Shown piece by piece: positions 34,574-44,888 of a stretch of 64,000 nt of DNA. Source of the stretch: Nitrosovibrio sp. Nv4 (lineage in GTDB: Bacteria > Pseudomonadota > Gammaproteobacteria > Burkholderiales > Nitrosomonadaceae); the NCBI RefSeq assembly GCF_900215485.1, contig NZ_OCMZ01000001.1, positions 868,001 through 932,000 of the forward strand, in the 5' to 3' direction. The position numbers and the translations under genes are program-made. The first letter of the stretch is position 1. The number at the start of each line of letters is the position of its first letter. The notes under the pieces were generated by a model. It saw nothing but the letters and a program-made list of their open reading frames with translations, was not told the origin of the DNA and did no database searches.

Positions 34574-35896
34574 CTATTTTCGATGATGATTGATCGCCCA
34601 ATGCCCAATGTCGCGCCGCATCTGGCAGCCATCGAAGCGAATTTGCTCGGTGACTTCGTAGGCCCGGCGCTGGGCAAGTTTTACGCTGTCGCCCAACACG
34701 GTGACGCACAGCACGCGTCCGCCTGCCGTTACAATTTCCTTGCCAGTTTCGCCATCCAGCGCCGTGCCTGCGTGGAAAACGTAAAAATCTTTTTCTGATG
34801 TTTCCGACGCGTCTGCTGACGCGGGGGTCGGCAAGCCATGAATCACATCGCCTTTGCGCGGCGAATCAGGATAACCGTGGGCCGCCATCACCACACTTAA
34901 GGCTGTGCGCCGGTCCCATTCGGCTTCCACCTTGTCGAGGGTTCCATTAACGGCATGCTCCATCAATGTCACCAGGTTACTCTTCAGGCGGAACAGGACG
35001 GCTTCAGTTTCCGGGTCGCCCATGCGGCAATTGAACTCAAGCACCTTGATGCCGCCGTTCGGCATAATCATCAGTCCGGCATAGAGAAAACCAGTATAGG
35101 GCTCGGCTTCCTGATCCATACCATTCATGGCAGGATGGATCACTTCTCGCATTATCCTGGCATGCAGGGCCGGTGTAATGACGGGTGCGGGAGAATAGGC
35201 CCCCATGCCGCCAGTATTGGGTCCCCGGTCACCGTCTTTGAGGCGCTTGTGATCCTGGCTGGTTGCGAGCGGCAGGACATGGCGGCCATCGGCCATGACA
35301 ATAAAACTGACTTCTTCGCCTTCCAGAAATTCCTCGATCACGACGTGAGTCCCGGCTTCGCCCAACTGGTTCGCGACCATCATTGCGTCAACTGCATCAT
35401 GGGCTTCAGCCAGCGTCATCGCGACCACTACGCCTTTGCCTGCCGCCAACCCATCGGCCTTGATGACGATGGGCGCACCCTTCTCGTCCAGATAACTATG
35501 GGCCTCGGCAGCGGAAGCGAAGGTGGCATAGCCGGCGGTGGGGATGCCATGACGCTGCATGAAGGCTTTGGCAAAATCCTTGGACGTTTCCAGCCGCGCA
35601 GCTTGTTTAGTGGGGCCAAAAATTTTCTGTCCGGCTGCCCTGAAGGTATCGACAATGCCTTCTGCCAGAGGCGCTTCCGGCCCGACAATGGTGAATGCGA
35701 TGGATTCCTTTTTGGCAAAGTCCACCAGGTCGGGAATCGCTGTAACAGGAAGATTCTCCAGGCCGTCTTCCAGCGCCGTGCCGGCATTGCCGGGCGCGAC
35801 GAAGACTTTTACGTTTCCGGGCGATTGAAGGAGTTTCCACGCTAAAGCGTGTTCCCTGGCGCCTGCGCCAATTACAAGCAGTTTCAGTAGTTTCAT
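34574..35896 (-). CDS. purD: Phosphoribosylamine-glycine ligase
   Basis: A 440-aa ATP-grasp enzyme of purine synthesis (GAR synthetase). N-terminal KLLVIGAGAREHALAWKL, ATP-grasp part PIVIKADGLAAGKGVVVA, the PurD signature RFGDPETEA in the form CRMGDPETEAVLFRLKS, and GYPDSPRKGD near the end. About 15 residues longer than E. coli PurD, within range. It sits in the dusB-fis-purH-purD-hemF series. Confidence 0.97.
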   Translation of the reverse strand: MKLLKLLVIGAGAREHALAWKLLQSPGNVKVFVAPGNAGTALEDGLENLPVTAIPDLVDFAKKESIAFTIVGPEAPLAEGIVDTFRAAGQKIFGPTKQAARLETSKDFAKAFMQRHGIPTAGYATFASAAEAHSYLDEKGAPIVIKADGLAAGKGVVVAMTLAEAHDAVDAMMVANQLGEAGTHVVIEEFLEGEEVSFIVMADGRHVLPLATSQDHKRLKDGDRGPNTGGMGAYSPAPVITPALHARIMREVIHPAMNGMDQEAEPYTGFLYAGLMIMPNGGIKVLEFNCRMGDPETEAVLFRLKSNLVTLMEHAVNGTLDKVEAEWDRRTALSVVMAAHGYPDSPRKGDVIHGLPTPASADASETSEKDFYVFHAGTALDGETGKEIVTAGGRVLCVTVLGDSVKLAQRRAYEVTEQIRFDGCQMRRDIGHWAINHHRK

Positions 35897-36085
35897 TTCT
35901 CTAAATTCAGGTTAGCCCACGTCTCGGGACGCTGCTTTTCGCACTGGCTGCCGCACTTGTTGCTTTAGCCACCAAATAAGTATTTATAGCGTACTGTCAG
36001 AAAACGGCACCATTCGGATAACCGGGGAAGAAAGGTGAACAAAACGTCGATTGATATCGTCCGGAAACGGTATTTTTCGACATAA

Positions 36086-37648
<1,563 letters not shown>

Positions 37649-37784
37649 TCGGGATTATTGAAAACGGATTATATGGCGCTACTTTTGCAGCCGCTTATTC
37701 TAACTGATCTAACCTGGCGGCTCCGCACCTCGGCAGCTGAACTACCTGGGAACGCTGGCTGATCGGCTAATCAGGCTAATCGGC

Positions 37785-38027
37785 CTATTTGATCTGATAC
37801 TGCTTCATTTTATTACGGAGGGTATTGCGATTAATACCGAGCAATTCGGCGGCGCGGGTCTGATTGCCGCCGGCGTGCTCCATCATCAGCTCGATCAGCG
37901 GCTTCTCTACGCTGCGTATAACCATATCGTGAATGGCGTGAGGCTTTTCACCATCCAGATCGTTGAAGTAATCTTTCACCGCCGTGCGCACACATCGGGC
38001 AATGTCGTTTTCGTTAATAATGCTCAT
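37785..38027 (-). CDS. fis: Nucleoid protein Fis
   Basis: 80 aa; short compared with the 98-aa E. coli protein because the N-terminal beta-hairpin arm is reduced, as in other betaproteobacteria. The C-terminal helix-turn-helix is intact: GGNQTRAAELLGINRNTLRNKMKQYQ. A growth-linked DNA-bending protein. Its start overlaps the dusB stop (ATGA), the classic dusB-fis operon. Confidence 0.93.
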   Translation of the reverse strand: MSIINENDIARCVRTAVKDYFNDLDGEKPHAIHDMVIRSVEKPLIELMMEHAGGNQTRAAELLGINRNTLRNKMKQYQIK

Positions 38028-39037
38028 GCAACCAGCTCCTCAGCTTCAACGTAAGTCAACCGCCGCCCGTAGCCGGCGAGTTGACTGAAAAATTCGTTAA
38101 CTGCCGACAATTGCTGGTCAGTGCTTTGCAACTGGTTCATCGCATGACGGAATCCTGCAGAACCGACCAGCCCTTTCGTGTACCAGGAGATGTGCTTCCG
38201 GGCAATGCGCACACCCGAATATTCGCCATAGAAGCTATAAAGATCGTACAGATGCTTGATGAGTACACGGTGAATCTCGGCGACTTCGGGTAATTGGAGA
38301 TGCGTACCCGTGGCCAGATAGTGATCGATCTCCCGGAATATCCACGGCCGTCCCTGGGCGGCGCGGCCGATCATGATGGCGTCCGCCTTGGTATAGTCGA
38401 GCACCTCTTTTGCTTTTTCGGGTGTAGTGATATCGCCATTGGCGACGACTGGAATTCCGACCGCCGCCTTTACCGCGGCAATGGTGTCGTATTCCGCATG
38501 ACCCGTATAGGCGCAAGCACGGGTACGCCCATGAATAGCCAGTGCCTGGACCCCAGCGCTCTCGGCGATGCGGGCCACGGCAAGTGCGTTTTTATGCTGC
38601 TTATCCCAGCCGGTGCGGATCTTCAGGGTGACGGGAACACGTACCGCTCCGACCACGGCATCAAGTATCCGCGCTACCAGCGGCTGATCCTGCAGCAATG
38701 CGGAGCCTGCCATCACGTTGCAGATTTTCTTGGCCGGGCAGCCCATATTGATGTCTATGATTTGCGCCCCTTGCGCTACATTGTAGCGTGCAGCTTCAGC
38801 CATCATTGCCGGATCGGCACCTGCGATCTGCACAGAAATTGGATCCACTTCGCCTTCATGATTTGCACGACGCCGCGTTTTTTCGGAACCCCATAACAGC
38901 GAGTTGCTGGAGACCATTTCCGATACCGCCATGCCCGCGCCCATGCTCTTGCACAACTGCCGGAAGGGGCGATCGGTCACCCCCGCCATGGGGGCGACGA
39001 TAAGTTTGTTTTTGAGAATGTGAGAGCCGATCTGCAT
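38024..39037 (-). CDS. dusB: tRNA-dihydrouridine synthase B
   Basis: A 337-aa FMN enzyme that reduces uridines in tRNA D-loops. Features: VAPMAGVTDRPFRQLCKSMGAGM, the active-site Cys in INMGCPAKKICN, KIRTGWD, GRTRACAYTGHA and NGDITTPEKA. Length matches. It leads the dusB-fis operon; a CCAGCGG/CCGCTGG hairpin lies about 22 bases upstream of its start in the leader (39059-39078). Confidence 0.96.
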   Translation of the reverse strand: MQIGSHILKNKLIVAPMAGVTDRPFRQLCKSMGAGMAVSEMVSSNSLLWGSEKTRRRANHEGEVDPISVQIAGADPAMMAEAARYNVAQGAQIIDINMGCPAKKICNVMAGSALLQDQPLVARILDAVVGAVRVPVTLKIRTGWDKQHKNALAVARIAESAGVQALAIHGRTRACAYTGHAEYDTIAAVKAAVGIPVVANGDITTPEKAKEVLDYTKADAIMIGRAAQGRPWIFREIDHYLATGTHLQLPEVAEIHRVLIKHLYDLYSFYGEYSGVRIARKHISWYTKGLVGSAGFRHAMNQLQSTDQQLSAVNEFFSQLAGYGRRLTYVEAEELVA

Positions 39038-39389
39038 GATTTAACTCAAGTGGCGATACCAGCGGGCAAGGCCGCTGGAAGACAAAATAGTGCAATCTTA
39101 ACAGGAAATGGCCACGACTTTCGAAACCGCCTATGGCCGCTACAATTCATGCCTCGTTAAATTTCGGCAAAGCGCTGCTATCCAGCAATTGATCGTTCCG
39201 CTTTTTTTATTGTAAAACAGGATGCTAGCGTACGCCTTTGGCGCATCAATGAATAGATGCAAGATTTTACAGGTAGACAATGGATCATGTTAACTGTAAG
39301 TAATTACAGTCCGTCCAAATACGCTATTTGGTTAAAATCTCATGCCCTTCTACTCCAGGCAGTATCTTTTTTGTCGTTTTACAGTCCGG
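39038..39389. other. Gene-free leader/promoter region of dusB-fis
   Basis: 352 bases. Besides the leader hairpin (39059-39078) it has an AT-rich stretch and the dyad ACTGTAA-GTAA-TTACAGT at 39293-39310. No gene is seen. Confidence 0.45.
39293..39310. promoter_or_regulatory. Operator-like dyad upstream of dusB-fis
   Basis: ACTGTAA and TTACAGT, 4-nt spacer, about 255 bases upstream of dusB and about 80 bases past the ubiH-family stop. A regulator site is possible; nothing identifies the regulator. Confidence 0.3.
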
Positions 39390-40703
39390 TTAACCTCTCG
39401 CGCCGAACATCATGCGGCGTGCAACAAAACGCTTGGCTTGGGGCAGACAATCCAGTGCGCTTAGCCCCATGCTGCGCACGGTTCCCAATAGGGGATCATT
39501 ATTGGAAAAGAGTTTCACCAGAGAATCGGTGAATATGCGACCGACGCCGCTGTCCAGTTGACGCTTATCGCGATATCTGGCAAGCATTGCCGGTGTGCCT
39601 GTCTGAGTGGGAGATGCGATAATTTCTTCAGCCAGCTCCCAGGCATCACGCACGCCCAGATTGAAACCTTGTCCCGCAACCGGATGCAGGGTTTGTGCCG
39701 CGTTGCCAACCAGTACAACCCGGCAGGCTGTGACAGGAGTGGCGTATTTAAGCGCAAGGGGAAAACCGGACCGCTTGCCGGCCTCGACAAATTTGCCGAG
39801 ACGGTCGCCGAAGTGGCCGTGTAACCGGGCAAGAAATTCCGCGTCATCCAATGCAAGAATTTCCTGTGCAGCTGAAGGAGAAACTGTCCACACGAGGGAG
39901 AAGTTCTCCCCGGACGGCAATAGCGCAACCGGACCGTCGGGCGTAAAGCGCTCATAAGCAACACCGGGCTGGGCCTGCGCAGCAGCGTCGCTCGCGGATT
40001 CCGTTGTATTGGAGGAACGTGCCGCAGATCCGCGCTTGGAGAACGATGCTTTTGAGGACAGTTTCGCCACTGGCGCCGATGCCGTGTTCGCGAAGTGCTT
40101 TGCGAAGGGCTCCGCGAAGTGTTCCGTTTTAATACGTGCAACCACTGCCCACTGTTGATAGTCGTGCGTGTGTTGCGTCACGCCTTCAACTTGATCAATG
40201 AGACGGCCCCCGTCTGCCACTACCAACAGCCTGGCCGTCGCTTTTTTTGTGACTCCATCGTGCTGAAATTCAACCTGTCCCAGCCCGGCATGGGTTTCCA
40301 GCCGGGTTACCTGCGCCCCGGTAAGATAGTCGGCATCACAGTTTTTCAGCGCCCTGTGCATGGCTCGAAACACATCGTGGTAATTTATCACGTAGCCCAA
40401 TGCCGGCACACCGGTTTCCGCGGCGGTCAATACGGCTCGGCCCAGTCCGCCCTGATTGGAAATATGAATGGTATAGATGGGAGTGACTTCCGGTAACCCC
40501 TTCCATACGCCCAGACGCTGCAGGATGAGCCGGCTGCCGTAAGACAGCGCCAGTGGGCGGGGATCCTCGGTTTTACTGGGCAGTCCACGCGCCTCCAGCA
40601 ACAGTACGGACACGCCACTGCCGCGCAGTGCCAGCGCCAATGCCATGCCCACGGGGCCGCCGCCAATGATGATCAGGTCGTAGTCGTATTGATGGATGTT
40701 CAT
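39390..40703 (-). CDS. UbiH/UbiF/VisC-family FAD monooxygenase
   Basis: 437 aa from ATG 40703 (MNIHQYDYDL); the upstream TTG is less likely. A ubiquinone-synthesis hydroxylase family member: Rossmann GGGPVGMALALALRGSG, LADGGR-like LVVADGGRLIDQVEG, and the C-terminal GNAAQTLHPVAGQGFNLGVRDAWEL. A central insertion rich in Ala/Ser (about residues 205-240) is not typical. Likely hydroxylates a ubiquinone precursor; which ring position is not clear. It ends the amgK-murU-pepP-ubi run; pepP next to ubiH is a common order. Confidence 0.88.
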   Translation of the reverse strand: MNIHQYDYDLIIIGGGPVGMALALALRGSGVSVLLLEARGLPSKTEDPRPLALSYGSRLILQRLGVWKGLPEVTPIYTIHISNQGGLGRAVLTAAETGVPALGYVINYHDVFRAMHRALKNCDADYLTGAQVTRLETHAGLGQVEFQHDGVTKKATARLLVVADGGRLIDQVEGVTQHTHDYQQWAVVARIKTEHFAEPFAKHFANTASAPVAKLSSKASFSKRGSAARSSNTTESASDAAAQAQPGVAYERFTPDGPVALLPSGENFSLVWTVSPSAAQEILALDDAEFLARLHGHFGDRLGKFVEAGKRSGFPLALKYATPVTACRVVLVGNAAQTLHPVAGQGFNLGVRDAWELAEEIIASPTQTGTPAMLARYRDKRQLDSGVGRIFTDSLVKLFSNNDPLLGTVRSMGLSALDCLPQAKRFVARRMMFGARG

Positions 40704-40783
40704 TTGTTTCAGCCGGACTATTTCCAAATGGTTTTGCCCTACTCCTCATTCCTCGTTTATAGCTTTATCCGCTTGCTTATGCT

Positions 40784-41146
40784 TTATTGCCGCTCCTGTG
40801 GATCCGTTTTGCGCGCTTTGTCAGTGCTTTCTTCAATAATTTCGGCATCCTCGATAACGATGTATTGTCCTTCCGCTGCATCCGCTGCATCCGCTGCATC
40901 CGCTGCATCCGCTGCATCCGCTGACTGGCGCAACTTGCGGCGCAGCCACCACAACCGAAATCCCAGGCCAATGGCAATAACTGCAAACAGCGCAAGAAAT
41001 GCGGTAAAGAAGAAAACGCCCAGAACCGCCATGATGATGAATGACGGAACAAGGAGCAGGTAAGCCAGCCAGCGGCTGGCCGGACTGGCGCCCGTTTTCC
41101 CATCCCGGGATATGTGCCTGATGATTATTTTATGGTTATCGTCCAT
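40784..41146 (-). CDS. Small membrane protein with Ala-Asp repeat
   Basis: A 120-aa protein with a basic N-terminus, two transmembrane helices (about residues 26-63: LAYLLLVPSFIIMAVLG and FLALFAVIAIGLGFRLWW), then a tail with tandem DAA triplets coded by a 9-bp repeat, ending acidic (VIEDAEIIEES). Family not recognised. It overlaps the pepP stop by one base (TAATG), so it is expressed with pepP. Confidence 0.7.
   Translation of the reverse strand: MDDNHKIIIRHISRDGKTGASPASRWLAYLLLVPSFIIMAVLGVFFFTAFLALFAVIAIGLGFRLWWLRRKLRQSADAADAADAADAADAAEGQYIVIEDAEIIEESTDKARKTDPQERQ
40872..40923. repeat. 9-bp tandem repeat in the membrane-protein gene
   Basis: TCCGCTGCA occurs five times in exact tandem from 40872 to 40916, then a partial copy. 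It codes for a DAA repeat. Its 9-bp unit keeps frame, so copy changes would alter protein length only. Confidence 0.9.
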
Positions 41147-42471
41147 TACTCTGGTTTCTTCCGCTCCGCCATCAGTTCTTCAATTTCGGCAACGCCTTTG
41201 GGAGCAGCCGATGTCAATACTTCACAGCCAGTCTCCGTTACTGTTACATCGTCCTCAATCCTTATACCGATGTTCCAGAAATGCGGGGAAACGTTATCGG
41301 CGGGGCGGATGTAACACCCCGGTTCCACTGTCAGGGTCATTCCCGGCTGCAATGGACGCCATTCCCCGCCAAGCTTGTATTCGCCCGCGTCGTGCACGTC
41401 CAGCCCCAACCAGTGGCCGGTGCGGTGCATATAGAAACGCTTGTAATCTTCCGATTGGATGACCTCGTCTACGCTGCCATGGCACAGCCCAAGATCCACG
41501 AAACCTTGAGCCAGTACCCGCAATGCCGCGTTATGCGGCGCATCCCAGGAATTACCCGGCCTTACCTCGGCTATTGCTGCCGCTTGCGCGGCCAGTACCA
41601 ATTGATACAGGTCCCGTTGTGCCGGACTGAATTTACCATCGACCGGAAATGTTCGAGTAATGTCAGAAGCATAGCCGTCCAGCTCGCAGCCTGCATCGAT
41701 CAATAATAAATCACCGGCCTTCAATGCGGCATTATTTTCGATATAGTGCAGCACGCAGGCATTAGCGCCACCGGCGACGATAGAGGTGTAGGCCGGGGCC
41801 TGCGCCCCATGACGCCGGAACTCGTGCAGCAGTTCGGCCTCCACTTCGTACTCATTCATGCCTGGCCGGGTTTTCTGCATGGCGCGACGATGAGCGCCGC
41901 ATGAAATCTCTGCCGCACGGCGCATGACCTGCAGCTCTTCTGCGCTTTTGAAGAGGCGCATCTCATCCAGCAGAAGCCGGATGTCATGAATTTCGGCGGG
42001 CGCGGTAACGCCGCTACGCGATTGTTGCCGCACCTGACTAACCCAGCCGATCACGCGCGTATCCCATGCCGTATCATGGCCCAGCGCGAAATATACGGCG
42101 GACTGATCGGCCAGCAACCGCGGCAGTATTTCGTCGAGCTTGGCAAGGGGATATGTTTCATCAAACTCGAATGCTTCCCGCGCAGCTTCGGGGCCATAGC
42201 GGAAACCATCCCATATTTCGCGCTCGGTGTTCTTCTCGCGGCAGAACAGAATGTGTTTCGACGTCCCTTTATCAGCCTCTGCCACTATCACCAATACCGC
42301 CTCAGGCTCGCCGAAGCCTGTCAGGTAGTAAAAATAGCTATCGAAGCGATAGGGGAAGTGCGCATCCCGATTTCGCACCTGCTCCGGCGCGGTGGGAACG
42401 ATGGCAACGCCCTTCTGCATTTGGGATGCCAGGTAGCGTCGCCGTTCGCTGAAGGATTTGACAGATATCAT
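41146..42471 (-). CDS. pepP: Xaa-Pro aminopeptidase (aminopeptidase P)
   Basis: 441 aa from ATG 42471 (MISVKSFSERRRYL); the frame reaches 42537 but the extra residues are atypical. A metallopeptidase that removes the first residue before proline. Metal-binding motifs: LLIDAGCELDGYASDITRTFP (two Asp), HRTGHWLGLDVHDAG (His), TVEPGCYI (Glu), IRIEDDVTVTETG (Glu). Length agrees with E. coli PepP. It is 38 bases after murU. Confidence 0.95.
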   Translation of the reverse strand: MISVKSFSERRRYLASQMQKGVAIVPTAPEQVRNRDAHFPYRFDSYFYYLTGFGEPEAVLVIVAEADKGTSKHILFCREKNTEREIWDGFRYGPEAAREAFEFDETYPLAKLDEILPRLLADQSAVYFALGHDTAWDTRVIGWVSQVRQQSRSGVTAPAEIHDIRLLLDEMRLFKSAEELQVMRRAAEISCGAHRRAMQKTRPGMNEYEVEAELLHEFRRHGAQAPAYTSIVAGGANACVLHYIENNAALKAGDLLLIDAGCELDGYASDITRTFPVDGKFSPAQRDLYQLVLAAQAAAIAEVRPGNSWDAPHNAALRVLAQGFVDLGLCHGSVDEVIQSEDYKRFYMHRTGHWLGLDVHDAGEYKLGGEWRPLQPGMTLTVEPGCYIRPADNVSPHFWNIGIRIEDDVTVTETGCEVLTSAAPKGVAEIEELMAERKKPE

Positions 42472-42509
42472 GAGGAAGATTCTTACAGTATTTCGCCGAT
42501 AAAGCAAAG

Positions 42510-43289
42510 TCAATCCGTGGATTGCACTACGCTCCATCCGCTGCCGCTGCCGCTGCCGCTACGTGCTCCAGCGCTATCGAGCTGAAGGTCGAGCAGGCGA
42601 AGGCGCTCCGGTGTGCCGACGTCCACCCATGCTCCCCGATAATATTGACCGCCAACCTTCCCCGCCGCGATGGCCTCGCGGAGCAGCGGGGCAAGCCGGG
42701 CCATGGAACCGGGCATTACGTTTTTAAAGAGTTTTGGCTGATAGACGCCAATGCCGCTGAACGTAAGCTTGTTTTCTCCTGAAAGTGCCACTCTATCGGA
42801 ATCGAGCGCAAAATCGCCCGCCGGATGATGGCCGGGGTTATCCACCAGCACGAGATGCGCCAGATCCTTATCGGGACTGGCCTCCATATGTTCCATAACC
42901 GGCAGAAGGGTGGAAAAATCCAATTCGCAATAAATATCGGCGTTCACTGTCAGAAATGGTTTTTCTGTCGGGCTATTTCCAGGCTCACCTCCCAGAATGG
43001 GCAGCGCCCGGGCGATACCCCCAGCGGTTTCCAACGCTACCGGCTCATGCGAATAGCGGATGTTCACGCCGTAACGTTTGCCGTTGCCGAGCGCCGCCTC
43101 GATCATGTACCCCAGATGAGCATGGTTGATGACAATGTCACTAAAACCAGCGCGCGCGAGATTTTCCAGGTGATATTCGATCAGCGCTTTGGCGCCGGCT
43201 CGCAACAGCGGCTTGGGCAATGCATCGGTCAGGGGACGCATGCGCTCGCCGCGTCCAGCAGCAAGAATCATGGTCTTGAACTGAACCAT
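42510..43289 (-). CDS. murU: N-acetylmuramate alpha-1-phosphate uridylyltransferase
   Basis: 259 aa from ATG 43289 ([17 protein letters not shown]), one base after the amgK stop; this spacing supports the start. A nucleotidyltransferase with the signature [20 protein letters not shown] and metal-binding NADIY. With AmgK it forms UDP-MurNAc from recycled MurNAc, bypassing fosfomycin-sensitive synthesis (known in Pseudomonas). The C-terminus has a Gly/Ser run coded by a GCCGCT microsatellite (42538-42561). Confidence 0.9.
   Translation of the reverse strand: MVQFKTMILAAGRGERMRPLTDALPKPLLRAGAKALIEYHLENLARAGFSDIVINHAHLGYMIEAALGNGKRYGVNIRYSHEPVALETAGGIARALPILGGEPGNSPTEKPFLTVNADIYCELDFSTLLPVMEHMEASPDKDLAHLVLVDNPGHHPAGDFALDSDRVALSGENKLTFSGIGVYQPKLFKNVMPGSMARLAPLLREAIAAGKVGGQYYRGAWVDVGTPERLRLLDLQLDSAGARSGSGSGSGWSVVQSTD
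42538..42561. repeat. GCCGCT hexanucleotide repeat at the murU 3' end
   Basis: About four tandem copies of a CTGCCG/GCCGCT unit. It codes for a GSGSGSG stretch near the MurU C-terminus. In-frame length changes are possible. Confidence 0.7.
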
Positions 43290-43290
43290 T

Positions 43291-44337
43291 TCAGAAGGTG
43301 TAGCCGATTTTTGCTTCCGGCTGCTCATTCATCCGCCACTCATCCAGCAGCGTTAGCAGAGGACCAAGTTCAACATAGCGTCCGCAAGCCTTGCGCAAAT
43401 AATCCTCCACCAACGGCAGGGCTGCTAGGTAGTCGCTTTTGCCATCGCGATAATTCAGGCGCGCGAAAATCCCCAGCACCTTGAGATGGCGTTGCACGCC
43501 CATCCATTCAAAATCACGATAAAAATCGCCGAAATCAGTGGCTACCGGCAACCCGAGTTTTCGGGCTTGTTCCCAATAACGAATCAGCCAGTCCAGGACA
43601 CGTTCTTCATCCCATCGTATATACGCATCCTTGAACAGCGAGACCAGATCGTAGGTAATGGGACCATAAACCGCATCCTGAAAATCGATAATGCCTGGAT
43701 TTGGAGTAGTGACCATCAGGTTACGCGAGTGATAGTCCCGATGCACAAATACCTTCGGTTGCGCCAGATTGTTCTGCACGATGCGCCGAAAAATTCCATC
43801 CAACTCTGCTTTCTGGGCTGCGCCAGGCGTTATCTGCAAATGCCTGGACAGATACCAGTCCGGAAAAAGGCTTAACTCCCTGAGCAGTAATGCTTCGTCG
43901 TAATCGGGTAACGCACCTGGGCGGCTCGCAGCTTGAATTTTAAGGAGCACAGCGACCGCTTCGCGATATAAAAGGTCCGCCTTGTCTTCCTTATCATCCC
44001 TGCCGCCGACGTTATCGACGCCGATGAGGTAATCGTTCAGCGCCTGAAGATAGGTTGTGCTGCCGAGGTCGGAAAGCAGCAGAAAGCCTTGTGTCAGATC
44101 CTGCGCAAGTATGCGCGGTACATGCGCGCCGGCTGAGCCGAACAAGTCTGCCACCTGCAGGAATGGCGCGCTGTCTTCATGCTGGGGCGGCGCATCCATC
44201 GCGATCAATGTACTCCCGCTGAAAGTCACGCGAAAATAACGCCGGAAACTGGCGTCTGCAGAAGCGGGCGACAACGTAAAACTCTTATCGGAAAGCTGTG
44301 CCTTGATCCAGTTTTCGAGAAGGTGGAAACGTTCCAT
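43291..44337 (-). CDS. amgK: N-acetylmuramate/N-acetylglucosamine kinase
   Basis: A 348-aa aminoglycoside-phosphotransferase-like sugar kinase. Signatures: ASFRRYFRV, catalytic [12 protein letters not shown], metal-binding [19 protein letters not shown]. It phosphorylates the anomeric carbon of MurNAc for cell-wall recycling, followed by MurU. The pair is adjacent, as in other bacteria with this pathway. Confidence 0.9.
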   Translation of the reverse strand: MERFHLLENWIKAQLSDKSFTLSPASADASFRRYFRVTFSGSTLIAMDAPPQHEDSAPFLQVADLFGSAGAHVPRILAQDLTQGFLLLSDLGSTTYLQALNDYLIGVDNVGGRDDKEDKADLLYREAVAVLLKIQAASRPGALPDYDEALLLRELSLFPDWYLSRHLQITPGAAQKAELDGIFRRIVQNNLAQPKVFVHRDYHSRNLMVTTPNPGIIDFQDAVYGPITYDLVSLFKDAYIRWDEERVLDWLIRYWEQARKLGLPVATDFGDFYRDFEWMGVQRHLKVLGIFARLNYRDGKSDYLAALPLVEDYLRKACGRYVELGPLLTLLDEWRMNEQPEAKIGYTF

Positions 44338-44452
44338 AATATGGCACTGAATACTCGCTGATTGCCTATTTGGCAGAAGTGTGAGATTTTAGCATGCATG
44401 CGGCACTCCTCATCCGCCCGGATGATGGAGCGGAAATTCATGGGAGAGAATC

Positions 44453-44752
44453 ATGGCTAATCAAAAGGTACTGGACGAAGTTGTAACCAAGGTCAACGAA
44501 CTGCTGGCGCAGAGTCCCGTGAAGGATGTGGAGAAGAACCTGCGTGTTATGCTCGGAGGATTATTCACCCGCCTGGATCTGGTCACGCGCGAAGAATTCG
44601 AGGTGCAGCAGGAAGTGCTGCAGCGCACGCGTGAGAAATTGACCGCGCTGGAAACGCGGGTGGCCGCACTTGAAGCTGCCGCGAAAACCGATTTATCGAA
44701 CACGTTGGATGTTCCACCGGAGACGCTGGACGATCTGTCGGAGACGGAGTAA
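44453..44752 (+). CDS. ubiK: Ubiquinone biosynthesis accessory factor UbiK
   Basis: A 99-aa BMFP/YqiC-family protein. An N-terminal amphipathic helix (VLDEVVTKVNELLAQSPV) and a C-terminal coiled coil (REEFEVQQEVLQRTREKLTALETRVAALEA) are the family's structure. It helps the Ubi complex for quinone synthesis. A GGGAGAG site precedes the ATG. It lies 136 bases before comM. Confidence 0.92.
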   Translation: MANQKVLDEVVTKVNELLAQSPVKDVEKNLRVMLGGLFTRLDLVTREEFEVQQEVLQRTREKLTALETRVAALEAAAKTDLSNTLDVPPETLDDLSETE

Positions 44753-44888
44753 CGCAGTTAGCCGGAAAGCGGCACAGGCTCCAAACCCGCTGCCAATCGC
44801 ATCCGCTTTTTTAAAAATGCAGGGGAGAGCTGATCCTGTCTGCGGAATTGTTTTGCTCGTATCTAGCCTTGATTGAGAACTTTTTTGC

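Noticed and set aside
34955-35845. 296-codon plus-strand frame inside purD
   Set aside because: Antisense to a complete purD.
40872-40923. CRISPR-like array
   Set aside because: The units are 9 bp, contiguous and without spacers; they are coding repeats.
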